Below the pieces are notes generated by a model that was not told the DNA's origin, did not search any database, and saw nothing but the letters and a program-made list of their open reading frames with translations. Below are positions 43,299 through 52,150 of a stretch of 64,000 bases of DNA, piece by piece. How positions within the stretch are numbered: position 1 is the first letter of the stretch; each line of letters begins with the position of its first letter. This DNA comes from an uncultured Bacteroidota bacterium (GTDB lineage: Bacteria; Bacteroidota; Bacteroidia; Bacteroidales; WCHB1-69). Made by a program: the position numbers and the translations under genes. Where the stretch lies: NCBI GenBank assembly GCA_902786595.1, contig CADADB010000010.1, forward strand, positions 1 through 64,000, read 5' to 3'.

Positions 43299-43832
43299 AT
43301 GAACCAGCTAAAACGTTTGTTTACAGCGATTTTTGCGGTTGCGGTGTTCCTGGTTGTCGCGGCCTCCTGCTGTATGGCGCAGAACACCTCTTCCGCCCAT
43401 GTTCTCGGCCACTACACCTACCAGCACGCCTTTGACTATGACCTCGATGGAGCCCACCTTGATGTACACGAGACCGGCACGATGGACTTCCACCCCGATG
43501 GCACCGCCCTCGACTCTGCCCGGCAAGTCTATACCGCCACCCTTCAGGACAGTAGTATTGTGACGTGGGTGTTCAACTATGTCAGTCCCAGCAAGTGGCG
43601 TTTGGAGGGTGAGGATTTCTACTTCGCCGGCATTAAAGAAACCTTCCGAATGGAGGTGGTTGAAGGCGACAAAGAGAACGAACTGGCTCAGGAAATCATC
43701 AAGGTCGTCAGCGGCAGCATTGACTACGAGTACAAGTTCCATTTAGACACGCTGACGGACCAGAAACTGCAGTGGAGCTTCACCTACCGCGACGGCCACA
43801 GCGACACGTGGGAGTTCTATCGAGTCAAGTAG
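43299..43832 (+). CDS. Secreted protein of unknown function
   Basis: The start at 43299 gives 177 residues with a signal peptide (LFTAIFAVAVFLVVAASCCMAQ). A longer frame from 43065 is a shadow of the thioesterase gene. The mature part is beta-rich, with alternating hydrophobic strands such as WVFNYVSPSKWRLEGEDFYF and QWSFTYRDGHSDTWEFYRVK. It suggests a lipocalin-like or similar small beta-barrel fold, but no family is certain. It is co-transcribed with the thioesterase. Confidence 0.7.
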   Translation: MNQLKRLFTAIFAVAVFLVVAASCCMAQNTSSAHVLGHYTYQHAFDYDLDGAHLDVHETGTMDFHPDGTALDSARQVYTATLQDSSIVTWVFNYVSPSKWRLEGEDFYFAGIKETFRMEVVEGDKENELAQEIIKVVSGSIDYEYKFHLDTLTDQKLQWSFTYRDGHSDTWEFYRVK

Positions 43833-43865
43833 TGACTTTTTCCGCTAAATGAAAATCTTTCCCTG

Positions 43866-43882
43866 TATTTTTGCTACTTTTG
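43866..43882 (+). promoter_or_regulatory. Two -7 boxes upstream of the GIN-domain lipoprotein
   Basis: TATTTTTG (43866-43873) and TACTTTTG (43875-43882) lie one base apart, 30-46 bases before the start codon at 43912. Confidence 0.5.
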
Positions 43883-43911
43883 CCGCCGGAAAATTCTAAA
43901 CTAAAACAAAT

Positions 43912-44616
43912 ATGAAAAACATTGTCATTCTGCTGTCGTTGAGCATCTTTTTTTTCGGATGCACAAAAGATTGGGGTACTCCTGCCACCAAAAACTATCC
44001 TATCAACGGGGCATACACGAAACTTGATGTGAGCAATGCTTTCGAGGTGACGGTCAGCGACCAAGTGACAGAGGTGGTCGTCACGGTGGGCGAGCTGGCG
44101 CACGACAGGGTGGTGGTAAAAGCGGTTAATGGTGAATTGCAAATCGGATTCAAACCGAACACAATGTATAACGGAAAAGCCACTGCCGTCATCCCTGCCA
44201 CTGCCAACCTGTACGGCCTTGATCTCAGCGGGGCCTCCTCATTCACAGGAGATCTTAGAGGGAACAATGTGAACATAGAACTTTCCGGTGCGTCAACCTA
44301 TCGGGGCTCTATCGAAGCCGCTGAACTGGACATTGACTTGTCAGGGGCTTCGGATGCCATTATAAACGGTGTTTGCCAGACCAAGATGGAGATAGACCTG
44401 AGCGGGGCCAGCACTTTGAAAGCAGCTGACCTTTCGGCCATGTCGGTGTATGGGGTGATGAGTGGCGCCAGCGATGCCGATGTCACGGTCTGCTCTGCTC
44501 TGAATGTGGAACTCAGCGGTGCCAGTACGCTCACGTACGGGACCTCCTCTGAAGAGTGTCATCCTAATATCAACTGCCCTGCATCTGGCAGCTCGGATGT
44601 CAAGCCGCGTCATTAG
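43912..44616 (+). CDS. GIN-domain (DUF2807) lipoprotein
   Basis: The 234-residue protein has a lipoprotein signal (LSLSIFFFGCTKD) and a right-handed beta-helix-like GIN domain. The domain has repeated LSGASxF/LSGAST units (LDLSGASSFTG, IELSGASTYRG, IDLSGASDAII, IDLSGASTLKA, VELSGASTLTY), typical of DUF2807. These are frequent outer-membrane or periplasmic proteins in Bacteroidota, linked to adhesion or envelope stress in a few cases. It has its own promoter pair. The hydrolase gene begins 28 bases after its stop. Confidence 0.85.
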   Translation: MKNIVILLSLSIFFFGCTKDWGTPATKNYPINGAYTKLDVSNAFEVTVSDQVTEVVVTVGELAHDRVVVKAVNGELQIGFKPNTMYNGKATAVIPATANLYGLDLSGASSFTGDLRGNNVNIELSGASTYRGSIEAAELDIDLSGASDAIINGVCQTKMEIDLSGASTLKAADLSAMSVYGVMSGASDADVTVCSALNVELSGASTLTYGTSSEECHPNINCPASGSSDVKPRH

Positions 44617-44644
44617 CAACGTTGCTATTTTAACCCGTTGTTCT

Positions 44645-45394
44645 ATGGACTTCCACATTTACGGCGTTCCCGAAAAACCGACCCTCTTGCTGCTTCCCGG
44701 CTTGGGTGTGTCGCATGAGATTTTCCTTCCGTTGATAGAATTGCTGAAGGGGGACTTCCGCATCATCACGGTGGATGTTGACGGATTCCTGCTCGGCAAG
44801 CCCTCGCGTTTCACCTCCGTCGATGATCAGGCGGCGCAGGCCATCCGCTATGTGCAGGAGAACCTCGGCGGACGGTTGGATGTCGCCTACGGGCTCTCGT
44901 TGGGCGGCAAAATCCTCTCGCGAATGCTGGAACGCAACGAAATCACCATCGACCACGCCATTATGGATGCCGCGCCGCTGCTGCCGCTGCCCAAATGGAC
45001 CGTGGGACCGCTTCGCTACTACCAAGCTCTCAATGTCTGGACCTGCTACCACTGGACCGGATTCTGGCGGTGGCTTTTCCACTCGCACTACTTCGATGTG
45101 CTGCTGGATGAAGTGAGGAAAGTTTTCCCATCGGACAAAACACGCGCTGTGTTAGAAGGCTACAAATCGGTATATACCAACAAATTGGAATCTATTCACG
45201 GAGCTGACATCCACTACTGGCACGGCACCAAGGAGGCCTTTGTGGCGAAGCCGCAGGCCAAACACCTGCTCTTGCTTTGTCCGGATGCGCACGTGGAGGT
45301 CTTCCCGAAGATGAACCACGGACAACTATTGGTGGACCACCCGGAGGAGGTGGCGCGGAGAATCTCTGAAATCTCTGAAAACAAGTTATCGTAA
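44645..45394 (+). CDS. Alpha/beta-fold hydrolase
   Basis: The start at 44645 (MDFHIYGVPEKPTLLLLPGLG) gives 249 residues. The frame could be extended into the previous gene but without hydrolase character. The nucleophile elbow is YGLSLGGK, the oxyanion region LPGLGVSH, the acid probably in the LLLLCPDAHVE region and the histidine in FPKMNHGQLL. Substrate is unknown. It follows the GIN-domain gene and ends 2 bases before the transporter gene, so the three may form one transcript. Confidence 0.82.
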   Translation: MDFHIYGVPEKPTLLLLPGLGVSHEIFLPLIELLKGDFRIITVDVDGFLLGKPSRFTSVDDQAAQAIRYVQENLGGRLDVAYGLSLGGKILSRMLERNEITIDHAIMDAAPLLPLPKWTVGPLRYYQALNVWTCYHWTGFWRWLFHSHYFDVLLDEVRKVFPSDKTRAVLEGYKSVYTNKLESIHGADIHYWHGTKEAFVAKPQAKHLLLLCPDAHVEVFPKMNHGQLLVDHPEEVARRISEISENKLS

Positions 45395-45396
45395 TA

Positions 45397-46377
45397 ATGT
45401 TCGTAGGTGAGCTGATATCCCTATTCGTTGCCCTTTCGTGGACCGCCACGGCACTCTTTGCCGAGGTGGGCTCGAAACGCATGGGCTCGTTGCCGTTCAA
45501 CACGATCCGGATGACGATGTCGCTGTGCTTCCTTGTCCTCACCCTATGGTTGGTGATGGGCGTCCCCTACCCGCGCTATGCCGATGGTGGCACCTGGGGC
45601 TGGCTACTGCTCTCGGGCGTGGTCGGCTACGTCATCGGTGACTACTGCCTGATGCAGGGCTACATCCACATCGGGTCTCGTTTCGGACAGCTCTTCATGA
45701 CCCTTTCGGCCCCCACGGCAGCCCTCACGGGACGAATCCTTCTTGGCGAACAGATGCGCCCGATTGCCATCCTCGGGATGGTGGTCACCCTGAGCGGCAT
45801 CGCCCTGTCGATTCTCTCGAAAAACGATGATTCGGAACATCACGGATTGCGTTTCAAGTTGCCCGCCAAGGGCATCTTCTACGCGGCGATGGCCGGCATC
45901 TGCCAAGGTTTCGGACTGGTACTCAGCAAGATGGGACTCCAACACTACGATGCGGCGCTTACAGCACTCAACATTTCCCAGGATGCGGTTTTTGAGGGCG
46001 CATTGCTGCCGTTGCCGGTTAGTATCTGCGTGCCCTTCGCCGCCACCACCATCCGCGCCTACATCGGGTTGGCGGGCTTCTTCCTGTCGTTGATGCTGTT
46101 CAGCAAGGACGGATTGGCGAAACTGCGCAGCGCCTTCCACGACCGCAAGGCGATGTGGTGCGTGTTCGCCTCCACCATCTTCGGCCCGTTCATCGGGGTC
46201 AGCGCGTCGCTCTTGGCCACGATGTACACCTCTGCGGGCATCGCGCAGACCATCTTCGCCCTCACGCCCATCCTAATCATCGCCCCGGCGGCCATCCTGT
46301 TCCACCAAAAGGTGACCGTTCGCGAAGTCATCGGTGCCGTCATCAGCGTGGCGGGGGTATGTTTGTTCTTCGTATAG
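45397..46377 (+). CDS. EamA/DMT-family transporter
   Basis: The 326-residue protein has ten predicted membrane helices in two EamA repeats (FVGELISLFVALSWTATALF ... and GIFYAAMAGICQGFGLVLSK ...). This is the size and layout of drug/metabolite transporters of the RhaT/EamA group. The substrate is unknown. It follows the hydrolase gene by 2 bases. A CTGCG-rich palindrome sits directly after its stop and may terminate the transcript. Confidence 0.85.
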   Translation: MFVGELISLFVALSWTATALFAEVGSKRMGSLPFNTIRMTMSLCFLVLTLWLVMGVPYPRYADGGTWGWLLLSGVVGYVIGDYCLMQGYIHIGSRFGQLFMTLSAPTAALTGRILLGEQMRPIAILGMVVTLSGIALSILSKNDDSEHHGLRFKLPAKGIFYAAMAGICQGFGLVLSKMGLQHYDAALTALNISQDAVFEGALLPLPVSICVPFAATTIRAYIGLAGFFLSLMLFSKDGLAKLRSAFHDRKAMWCVFASTIFGPFIGVSASLLATMYTSAGIAQTIFALTPILIIAPAAILFHQKVTVREVIGAVISVAGVCLFFV

Positions 46378-46445
46378 TCTCCCGCGGACAACACTAATTT
46401 GCGAAGAAAAAAAAGTCTGCGATATTCTGCGAGTTCTGCGGGAGA
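46378..46445. repeat. CTGCG-rich imperfect palindrome, copy A
   Basis: TCTCCCGCGG ... TTTGCGAAGAAAAAAAAGTC TGCG ... TTCTGCGGGAGA. The ends pair, and an A-run lies in the centre. It follows the stop codon of the transporter gene. Confidence 0.8.
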
Positions 46446-46461
46446 ATTATCGGAAAAATAG

Positions 46462-46469
46462 TACTTTTG
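46462..46469 (+). promoter_or_regulatory. -7 box of the exported flavodoxin gene
   Basis: TACTTTTG followed by CATC, 26 bases before the start codon at 46496. Confidence 0.55.
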
Positions 46470-46495
46470 CATCTCAAATTTCAAAGTACAATCGT

Positions 46496-47338
46496 ATGAA
46501 AAGTCCCAAACTGATACTGCTCCTCGCAGTCGTGACGCTGACCGCCGTTTCCTGCGGTTCCAAGAAAGAAACCCCGAAAGAGGAAGCCCCCAAGATGCTG
46601 GTTCTCTACTACTCCCAGACCGGCAACACCAAGGCCGTGGCGGAGGAAATCGCCAACAAACTCGGTGCCGACATCGAGGAAATCACGATGGTAGAACCCT
46701 ACGACCCTGATTTCCAGGCGACCATCGATCGTTGCAAGAAAGATCAAGAGCAGGGCATCCTCCCTGAGATTCAACCCGTCAAAGCGGACATCGCCAACTA
46801 TGACGTCGTCTTCCTCGGCTTCCCCGTGTGGTTCGGGACGTATGCGCCGCCTGTGACCACCTTCCTCAACAGTGCTGACTTCAGCGGCAAGAAGATTGTG
46901 CCGTTCTGCACCTTCGGCAGCGGCGGACTGGAGTCCAGCGTGAAGGACTTGGCGGCGGCTGAGCCTGGTGCGGAGATCTTGCCCGGCTACGGAGTCCGCG
47001 CCGCCCGTCTGGAGGCGATGCCCAAGGAGGTGGACAATTTCTTGATAGTCAACGGATTCCTTGAAGGCAAATATGTCCAGTTAGCGGACTTTCCCGTGCA
47101 GCACGAGGCAAGCGCTGACGAGGCCGCCATCTTCGACGCGGCTGTCGATGGTTACCCGATGATCCACGCCAAGGCCAAGACGGTGGCCTCCCGCGACATC
47201 CCCGACGGCACGGAATACCTCTTCACCGCCGTCAACCTTCCTCGCGAGGACAAGCCGGACATGCCCACCGACGAAATCCAAGTTTTTGTGACGGTGGAGA
47301 AAGACAAAGCGCCGGTGTTCACGAAGGTGATACGGTAG
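46496..47338 (+). CDS. Flavodoxin-domain lipoprotein
   Basis: The start at 46496 (after the promoter) gives 280 residues with a lipoprotein signal LAVVTLTAVSCGS. The flavodoxin fold follows: the FMN phosphate loop YYSQTGNTKAVA (about residues 39-50), FLGFPVWFGTYAPPV and FCTFGSGGLES. The FMN-binding loops are intact. About 100 extra residues at the C-terminus form a second, beta-rich domain. Flavodoxins normally carry electrons in the cytoplasm, so a lipid-anchored one implies an electron-transfer step in the envelope; its partners are unknown. Confidence 0.82.
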   Translation: MKSPKLILLLAVVTLTAVSCGSKKETPKEEAPKMLVLYYSQTGNTKAVAEEIANKLGADIEEITMVEPYDPDFQATIDRCKKDQEQGILPEIQPVKADIANYDVVFLGFPVWFGTYAPPVTTFLNSADFSGKKIVPFCTFGSGGLESSVKDLAAAEPGAEILPGYGVRAARLEAMPKEVDNFLIVNGFLEGKYVQLADFPVQHEASADEAAIFDAAVDGYPMIHAKAKTVASRDIPDGTEYLFTAVNLPREDKPDMPTDEIQVFVTVEKDKAPVFTKVIR

Positions 47339-47342
47339 TTTG

Positions 47343-47411
47343 TTTTCCCGCATATTACGCTGATTTTCGCAGAAAAAAGATCTGCGTCAGTCTGCGAAGT
47401 TTGCGGGAAAA
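47343..47411. repeat. CTGCG-rich imperfect palindrome, copy B
   Basis: TTTTCCCGCA ... CGCTGATTTTCGCAG, AAAAAAG, ATCTGCGTCAGTCTGCGAAG TTTGCGGGAAAA. It lies directly after the flavodoxin stop. Confidence 0.85.
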
Positions 47412-47479
47412 AATACGACAAACTGCAACCTTTTGACACTTTTGCGTCATTATTGTAAAGTTGTTTAAATGAACTCAAT

Positions 47480-49501
47480 ATGAAAAACATCCCCCTTGTG
47501 CTGGTCATTCTTTCGTTGCTGTTCTCGGGCATAGCGCAGGAGCACGAAAACCGTGACTATCGTGCTGAACTTGATTTGCTGGGTGGCTTTCCCCTCTTTG
47601 CGCTCGCACCTGACGGAACCTGTTGGCTGACATCGGGGCGGGGCAAAGTCTATTACACCGATGACATCCACTCCGACTGGCATTGTGCCTCACCGCTCTT
47701 TCTCGTTAACGATAACACTTGGATAACCGTAAATCAACTCTCTTTTATAGACACGAACACCGCCGTAGCCGTCACATACGACGAGTGGGGAAAATGGAGT
47801 CATTGCTATCGCACTGAAAACCATGGCAAAAGTTGGTTTCAGCAAGCCGTAAGCGGGGATGTAGTTCTCCGACAAGTTTGCACAGATGGCCAAGGTCATA
47901 TTTGGTTGACTGGATCCGGCAAAGAAGCTGTTCTCTATTATTCCGAAGACCATGGCGTAACCTTCACGCCACTGGAACGGCCGGTTATTTCAACAGATTG
48001 GGTAAATGTCACGGCATTTGACATGCGCGACGGGCTGTATGGCTTAGCTGGAGTCAACATCAAGCACGACACTTTTCCGCTCATGCTGACGGAAGACAAT
48101 TGGCGCACTTCAAAACGGATTCCCTCTCCGTTAGGAGAAAGCAAAGAAATCAACAAAGTATTGATATGGAATGATTTATGGGTGATTCGGCAAGGAAGGG
48201 AGGTCTATTACTCCTCTTCTCAAAACCTTCAGTGGCAGCGTTTTCCGGTCAAGGTCACGGATTTTTATCCTGACAGGGAACGCGGACATCTGATTGCCAT
48301 CACCGACAATCTTGACTTGCTTGATTTCAGCTCCCCCACGGATTACCGGCCGTTCACCGGCGAACCACTGCCCGCAAAGCCTGCAGAGGCCGCTGTCTAT
48401 CACGGAAAATTGTATGTATGGACGGTCGGTGGCTTCCTCTGCAAGGCAGACGAGGATGGGGTGGTTTTCGCTTTCCGTGGCTATACTTCGGATGAGGGCA
48501 TCGAAAAACCCTATATGGTGAGGGACGGCGGCAAGCAGCTTTGGGGCGTTGACTTCCGCAACACGCTCTGCTTCGCCGACAAATTGGATGGCAGATGGTA
48601 TCGCAAGCAGTATCTCCCAATGGATGTCGAAACATTCAAACTATTAAGTGACAGTGTGGCGCTGTTTTGGGACGGGCAGCGGCATTACACGTACTCCCTT
48701 GCCGACGATCAGCTGCGTCCGTACACCCTTTCCGCGCCTTTGGAGGGTTTTCTGAAAGCACCGATAATCGAGGTCGTTCTCTGCGGCGGGCTTACCAAAT
48801 ATCGTAGAGACACGGTCCGTTATCTTGTCACATCTGACGGCGATCTGCAGGCGAGCCATGCCACGTTGGTCTTGGACCAGTATGACCCCTGTTTTCCGAA
48901 AGCCAACGCCAAATACAAACGGAAAAGCATAAAGTTCCCGCATACCGCCAGTCGTCACGAATTGGACAGCATCCTTCGCGACATCAACCGCGACTACGCC
49001 CGCATTCCCAATATCGCCGAATTTCAAATCGCTGAAAAAGACCGCCGGAAATACTACAAACTATTGGACGAATTGGACAAAAAGGACATGATGTATGTGT
49101 ACCCCAGAAGAAGAACTAATGCTTTTGATTATGATTATGCGGAGAATTTCTACCAATCAGTGCCAGATCGAATCGACACGCTGAGTGCCAACACAATACG
49201 GAAAATCCTGTACAAAGATGAAAACTGGAGGACCACAGGCGGAGTCTATTGGTTCGAGGTTCAGATCATCAACAGCCGTCATGACACGCTCTGTTTCATC
49301 CATTTCAATTTGCGTAACGAATATGCCTGGTTCATCCCGTGGTTGACGGAATACAACGGCATCCCGTTCCGATGCTACAGCATTGCGCTTTCACGATGGG
49401 TCTCGGCCTGCCTTCCAGAGAAGTTTTACGTCAAAGGGAGTTTCGACAATGCCCGTTTACTGTTACAGATAGCGGACTATCTCTGGAAGCGGGAGGAATA
49501 G
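47480..49501 (+). CDS. Secreted beta-propeller (BNR/Ycf48-like repeat) protein
   Basis: The 673-residue protein has a signal peptide (PLVLVILSLLFSGIAQ) and, over residues about 25-400, BNR/Ycf48-like blades with the Asp-box pattern (YRTENHGKSWFQQ, YYSEDHGVTFTPL, YSSSQNLQWQRF). These form a six- or seven-bladed beta-propeller. The C-terminal 270 residues are an unrecognised domain (HTASRHELDSILRDINRDY, VYWFEVQIINSRHD). It is probably exported and binds a ligand or protein. Sialidase activity is not supported, as no RIP motif is seen. Confidence 0.7.
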   Translation: MKNIPLVLVILSLLFSGIAQEHENRDYRAELDLLGGFPLFALAPDGTCWLTSGRGKVYYTDDIHSDWHCASPLFLVNDNTWITVNQLSFIDTNTAVAVTYDEWGKWSHCYRTENHGKSWFQQAVSGDVVLRQVCTDGQGHIWLTGSGKEAVLYYSEDHGVTFTPLERPVISTDWVNVTAFDMRDGLYGLAGVNIKHDTFPLMLTEDNWRTSKRIPSPLGESKEINKVLIWNDLWVIRQGREVYYSSSQNLQWQRFPVKVTDFYPDRERGHLIAITDNLDLLDFSSPTDYRPFTGEPLPAKPAEAAVYHGKLYVWTVGGFLCKADEDGVVFAFRGYTSDEGIEKPYMVRDGGKQLWGVDFRNTLCFADKLDGRWYRKQYLPMDVETFKLLSDSVALFWDGQRHYTYSLADDQLRPYTLSAPLEGFLKAPIIEVVLCGGLTKYRRDTVRYLVTSDGDLQASHATLVLDQYDPCFPKANAKYKRKSIKFPHTASRHELDSILRDINRDYARIPNIAEFQIAEKDRRKYYKLLDELDKKDMMYVYPRRRTNAFDYDYAENFYQSVPDRIDTLSANTIRKILYKDENWRTTGGVYWFEVQIINSRHDTLCFIHFNLRNEYAWFIPWLTEYNGIPFRCYSIALSRWVSACLPEKFYVKGSFDNARLLLQIADYLWKREE

Positions 49502-49590
49502 GGTTTACGGTAGTTTCCAAAATCTTCGGGAAAACCAATAAAAGTGTATTTTCGCGGCCTCTTATCAAACAAATTTCTAAACGTTAAACA

Positions 49591-50301
49591 ATGAAAGAAA
49601 AGACTGCATTCATCACTGGGGCCAACAAAGGAATCGGATTTGGCATTGCAAAACATCTCGGCTTGAGCGGCTGGAGAATCATCATCGGGGCGCGAAATCA
49701 GGAACGTGCGGAGAAGGCCATCCGCGAGCTCACCGCCTTGGGCATCGATGTGCCCGGATGGGTATGCGTGGAACTGGCCGACCTTGCGAGCGTGGAAAAC
49801 GCCGCCCGCGAGCTCAACGACAAACACCCTGAACTTGCGCTGTTGGTGAACAACGCCGGCATCCCGGGCGACATGGGCGTGGACAGCCTCCATACGGAAC
49901 TCAGCGACATCCGGGCAACCCTTGACGTGAACTTTATCGGCACTTTCGCCCTCACCAAGCTGCTGATGCCTCTGCTTGCGAAGAACCACGGCCGGATTGT
50001 CAATGTCACCGTGCCGTCGGAAATCAGTCCCTACTGGCATCCGTTAGCCTACGTGACGAGCAAGGCCGCCCAAAACGCCATGATGGGCGTGATGGCCATC
50101 GAGTTCCAGCAGCACAACACCCCGTTGGAGATTTTCTCGGTGCACCCGGGTCCCACCACCACCGACCTCAACGGTAACATGAGTCTCCCCGGCTTCCACG
50201 ACATTGACACGGTAGGAGAGAAGATGGCCGAGCTCATCAACGACGGTCAAAGCCACCAGGGCGAATTCGTGGAGCTTTACCCGATTGTGAAAGAAGATTA
50301 G
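49591..50301 (+). CDS. Short-chain dehydrogenase/reductase
   Basis: The 236-residue classical SDR has the cofactor motif TGANKGIG (9-16), NNAG (87-90), a catalytic serine around VTVPSEIS (S143) and YVTSK with Y154 and K158. It looks like carbonyl-reductase-type SDRs and should be a soluble NAD(P)H enzyme with unknown substrate. A TATTTTCG box (49547-49554), one base off the consensus, is its likely promoter. A CTGCG-rich palindrome follows the stop codon. Confidence 0.88.
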   Translation: MKEKTAFITGANKGIGFGIAKHLGLSGWRIIIGARNQERAEKAIRELTALGIDVPGWVCVELADLASVENAARELNDKHPELALLVNNAGIPGDMGVDSLHTELSDIRATLDVNFIGTFALTKLLMPLLAKNHGRIVNVTVPSEISPYWHPLAYVTSKAAQNAMMGVMAIEFQQHNTPLEIFSVHPGPTTTDLNGNMSLPGFHDIDTVGEKMAELINDGQSHQGEFVELYPIVKED

Positions 50302-50309
50302 CCGAATAG

Positions 50310-50379
50310 TTTTCCCGCAGAACTCGCTGATTTTGCGCGGAAAATGATCTGCGTTAATCTGCGAGATCTGCTGGAGAAA
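50310..50379. repeat. CTGCG-rich imperfect palindrome, copy C
   Basis: TTTTCCCGCAGAACTCGCTG ... CGCGGAAAATGATCTGCG ... AGATCTGCTGGAGAAA. It begins 8 bases after the SDR stop codon. Confidence 0.8.
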
Positions 50380-50392
50380 GGAATATCGCTTG

Positions 50393-50476
50393 TCGGAAAA
50401 AAGTTGCATTACACATTCCAATAAATTGGAAAAAAGTTGTATTTTTGCAGTCTGAATCCTGGAAAAAAGTTGCATT
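50393..50476 (+). promoter_or_regulatory. Three direct repeats of GGAAAAAAGTTG around a -7 box
   Basis: GGAAAAAAGTTG(C/T)AT occurs at about 50396, 50428 and 50461. The middle copy runs into the -7 box TATTTTTG (50440-50447). Such spaced repeats could be regulator sites. The adjoining short frame at 50477 looks like the start of a lost gene, so the promoter may originally have served that gene. Confidence 0.45.
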
Positions 50477-50575
50477 ATGCTGCGTAGAAAAATTGATAAA
50501 GTATTTTGCGACAAAAAAGCAAACACGAACTTGATTTTGTTTTGCCCGCTGAGGTATATGGCTATGTTTTTATGA
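50477..50575 (+). pseudogene. Possible N-terminal remnant of an AAA/DUF4143-type ATPase
   Basis: A 32-codon frame beginning MLRRKIDKVF. AAA_14/DUF4143 ATPases of Bacteroidales often start ML(R/K)RKI(D/E)K before their P-loop. Here the frame ends without a P-loop. The match is only about eight residues, so this is tentative. Confidence 0.25.
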
Positions 50576-50622
50576 ATATTACTTCTATTTGAAATCTTTC
50601 TAACCAAAGTTCTGAATTGACA

Positions 50623-51981
50623 ATGATTGATTTGAAAAAACGTCTGTCGCTCTTAGTCGGTTTGTTCTTGGCGGCCTTGTTCGGATCGGCGCAGGTGCTC
50701 TTGAACGGCGGTTATGGTATAGACATTGCAGATTCATCCCTTCTCCAATTCCAAACTATTATCGATGGGAAAACTGTAGAGGTGCCACTGAAATATTATG
50801 TAAATCGCGACGAATGGAGTACAGTTGTTTATGAATGGAGTGATCCTTTTACGGAACACGACACCGATTACCTCTGCCGGCAATTCTTCATCTTCCGAAA
50901 TCTTGGAGAAGCCGATACGTGCGTGAGAAATTATTTTATCCGTTCCAGAACACGTAACGACCATACCGAATACGCCTTGAAGATGACCCCTAAACAATCT
51001 GTTTTGGAGTCTGAAGACCCTCCCGGTGAGGAATTTTGCAGTCGGAAGTATCGCGAACTTCTTCACCAGCCGCTCGATAGCACTCTGTTTCGGAATGTGC
51101 CGAGGCTATGGTTTCCCATTATGAGATACCGAGGACGGTACTTTTTTTCGGAGGATAACCCATACGTGACCGAGTTGACGGATAGTGCAGTGATTTTTTA
51201 TGGGATGGAACCTGTCTTGCTCCCATATCTGGATGTTCACTTCACAAATGACTTGTATTATTATGAAATACCAGCCTACCACGACGGATTGTTCAAGACC
51301 TGGATAACTCCGTCCAACAAAGTGCCCGGTCTTTTTGTGATGACTACCAAATCCTCAGAAGGCCACATCCAACACCAATTGGTGACTCCTTCCGAAAATT
51401 TGCACCTGTTCGACCTGATTAATATCAGAAATTGGTGTGAGATAACAGATGGTTTGCCGTATGACACAGTCGATTATTCTGAATATGTGGATGAATTGAT
51501 GCCTGACGTGATCGTTTCAGAGCAGATGCGGCGAAATCGAATAGTTGAAATTGAGGACAATCATCTCCCAGAAGAATCGGGGCATTTGTTCTATTCAGAC
51601 ACGATAATCTGTGAAACGATTATAGATGTTGATTTTTCGGATACAGAAGAGGATGATTCGTGGCGGGAGAATGTGTTCCGTTTTGCGGAAGAGATGCCAG
51701 AATTTCCAGGTGGTCCGGATGCAATGGATGCCTATGTTAAGAGGAGTGTGCAGTATCCAGAAGTAGCAAGAAGCAACGGGATACACGGTACCGTTTTGGT
51801 GGAGTTTGTGGTGGAAACGGACGGGAGTTTGAGTCACCCTGTGATCAAGGTGCCGCTTTTTCCCGAATGCGACCAAGAAGCCGTGCGGGTGGTTATGTCT
51901 ATGCCGAAGTGGTCGCCCGCCCGTATGCAAGGCAAACCTATCCGTTGTTATTATGTTGTGCCGGTGAAGTTTGTCTTGTAA
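50623..51981 (+). CDS. Secreted protein with a TonB C-terminal domain
   Basis: The 452-residue protein has a signal peptide (LSLLVGLFLAALFGSAQ) and a long unrecognised N-terminal region. It ends with a TonB C-terminal domain (residues about 365-452: MPEFPGGPDAMDAYV, VQYPEVARSNGIHGTVLVEF, VRVVMSMPKWSPARMQGKPI). Classical TonB has a membrane anchor and proline-rich spacer, which are missing, so it is not the normal energy transducer. In Bacteroidota such domains also occur in signal-linked periplasmic proteins. The TTG start at 50617 is less likely. Confidence 0.75.
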   Translation: MIDLKKRLSLLVGLFLAALFGSAQVLLNGGYGIDIADSSLLQFQTIIDGKTVEVPLKYYVNRDEWSTVVYEWSDPFTEHDTDYLCRQFFIFRNLGEADTCVRNYFIRSRTRNDHTEYALKMTPKQSVLESEDPPGEEFCSRKYRELLHQPLDSTLFRNVPRLWFPIMRYRGRYFFSEDNPYVTELTDSAVIFYGMEPVLLPYLDVHFTNDLYYYEIPAYHDGLFKTWITPSNKVPGLFVMTTKSSEGHIQHQLVTPSENLHLFDLINIRNWCEITDGLPYDTVDYSEYVDELMPDVIVSEQMRRNRIVEIEDNHLPEESGHLFYSDTIICETIIDVDFSDTEEDDSWRENVFRFAEEMPEFPGGPDAMDAYVKRSVQYPEVARSNGIHGTVLVEFVVETDGSLSHPVIKVPLFPECDQEAVRVVMSMPKWSPARMQGKPIRCYYVVPVKFVL

Positions 51982-52100
51982 GGATCCGATAGCGGGTGTT
52001 TGGGGACAAAACACGCTGATGGATTCAGATGGGAACCCGAAGGATGCATTTTCAAAATAGCATGGTATATTTGAATGATAATCCCACAAAAACCAAAGAA

Positions 52101-52137
52101 AGCTTTGCGTCAGTCTGCGCAGTCTGCGGGAGAAACA
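52101..52137. repeat. CTGCG-rich palindrome, degenerate copy D (right half)
   Basis: GCTTTGCGTCAGTCTGCGCA, then GTCTGCGGGAGAAAC. Only the right arm is well kept; a weak left arm (ACACGCTGATGG) lies near 52010. Confidence 0.6.
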
Positions 52138-52150
52138 AAACATAAAGGAT

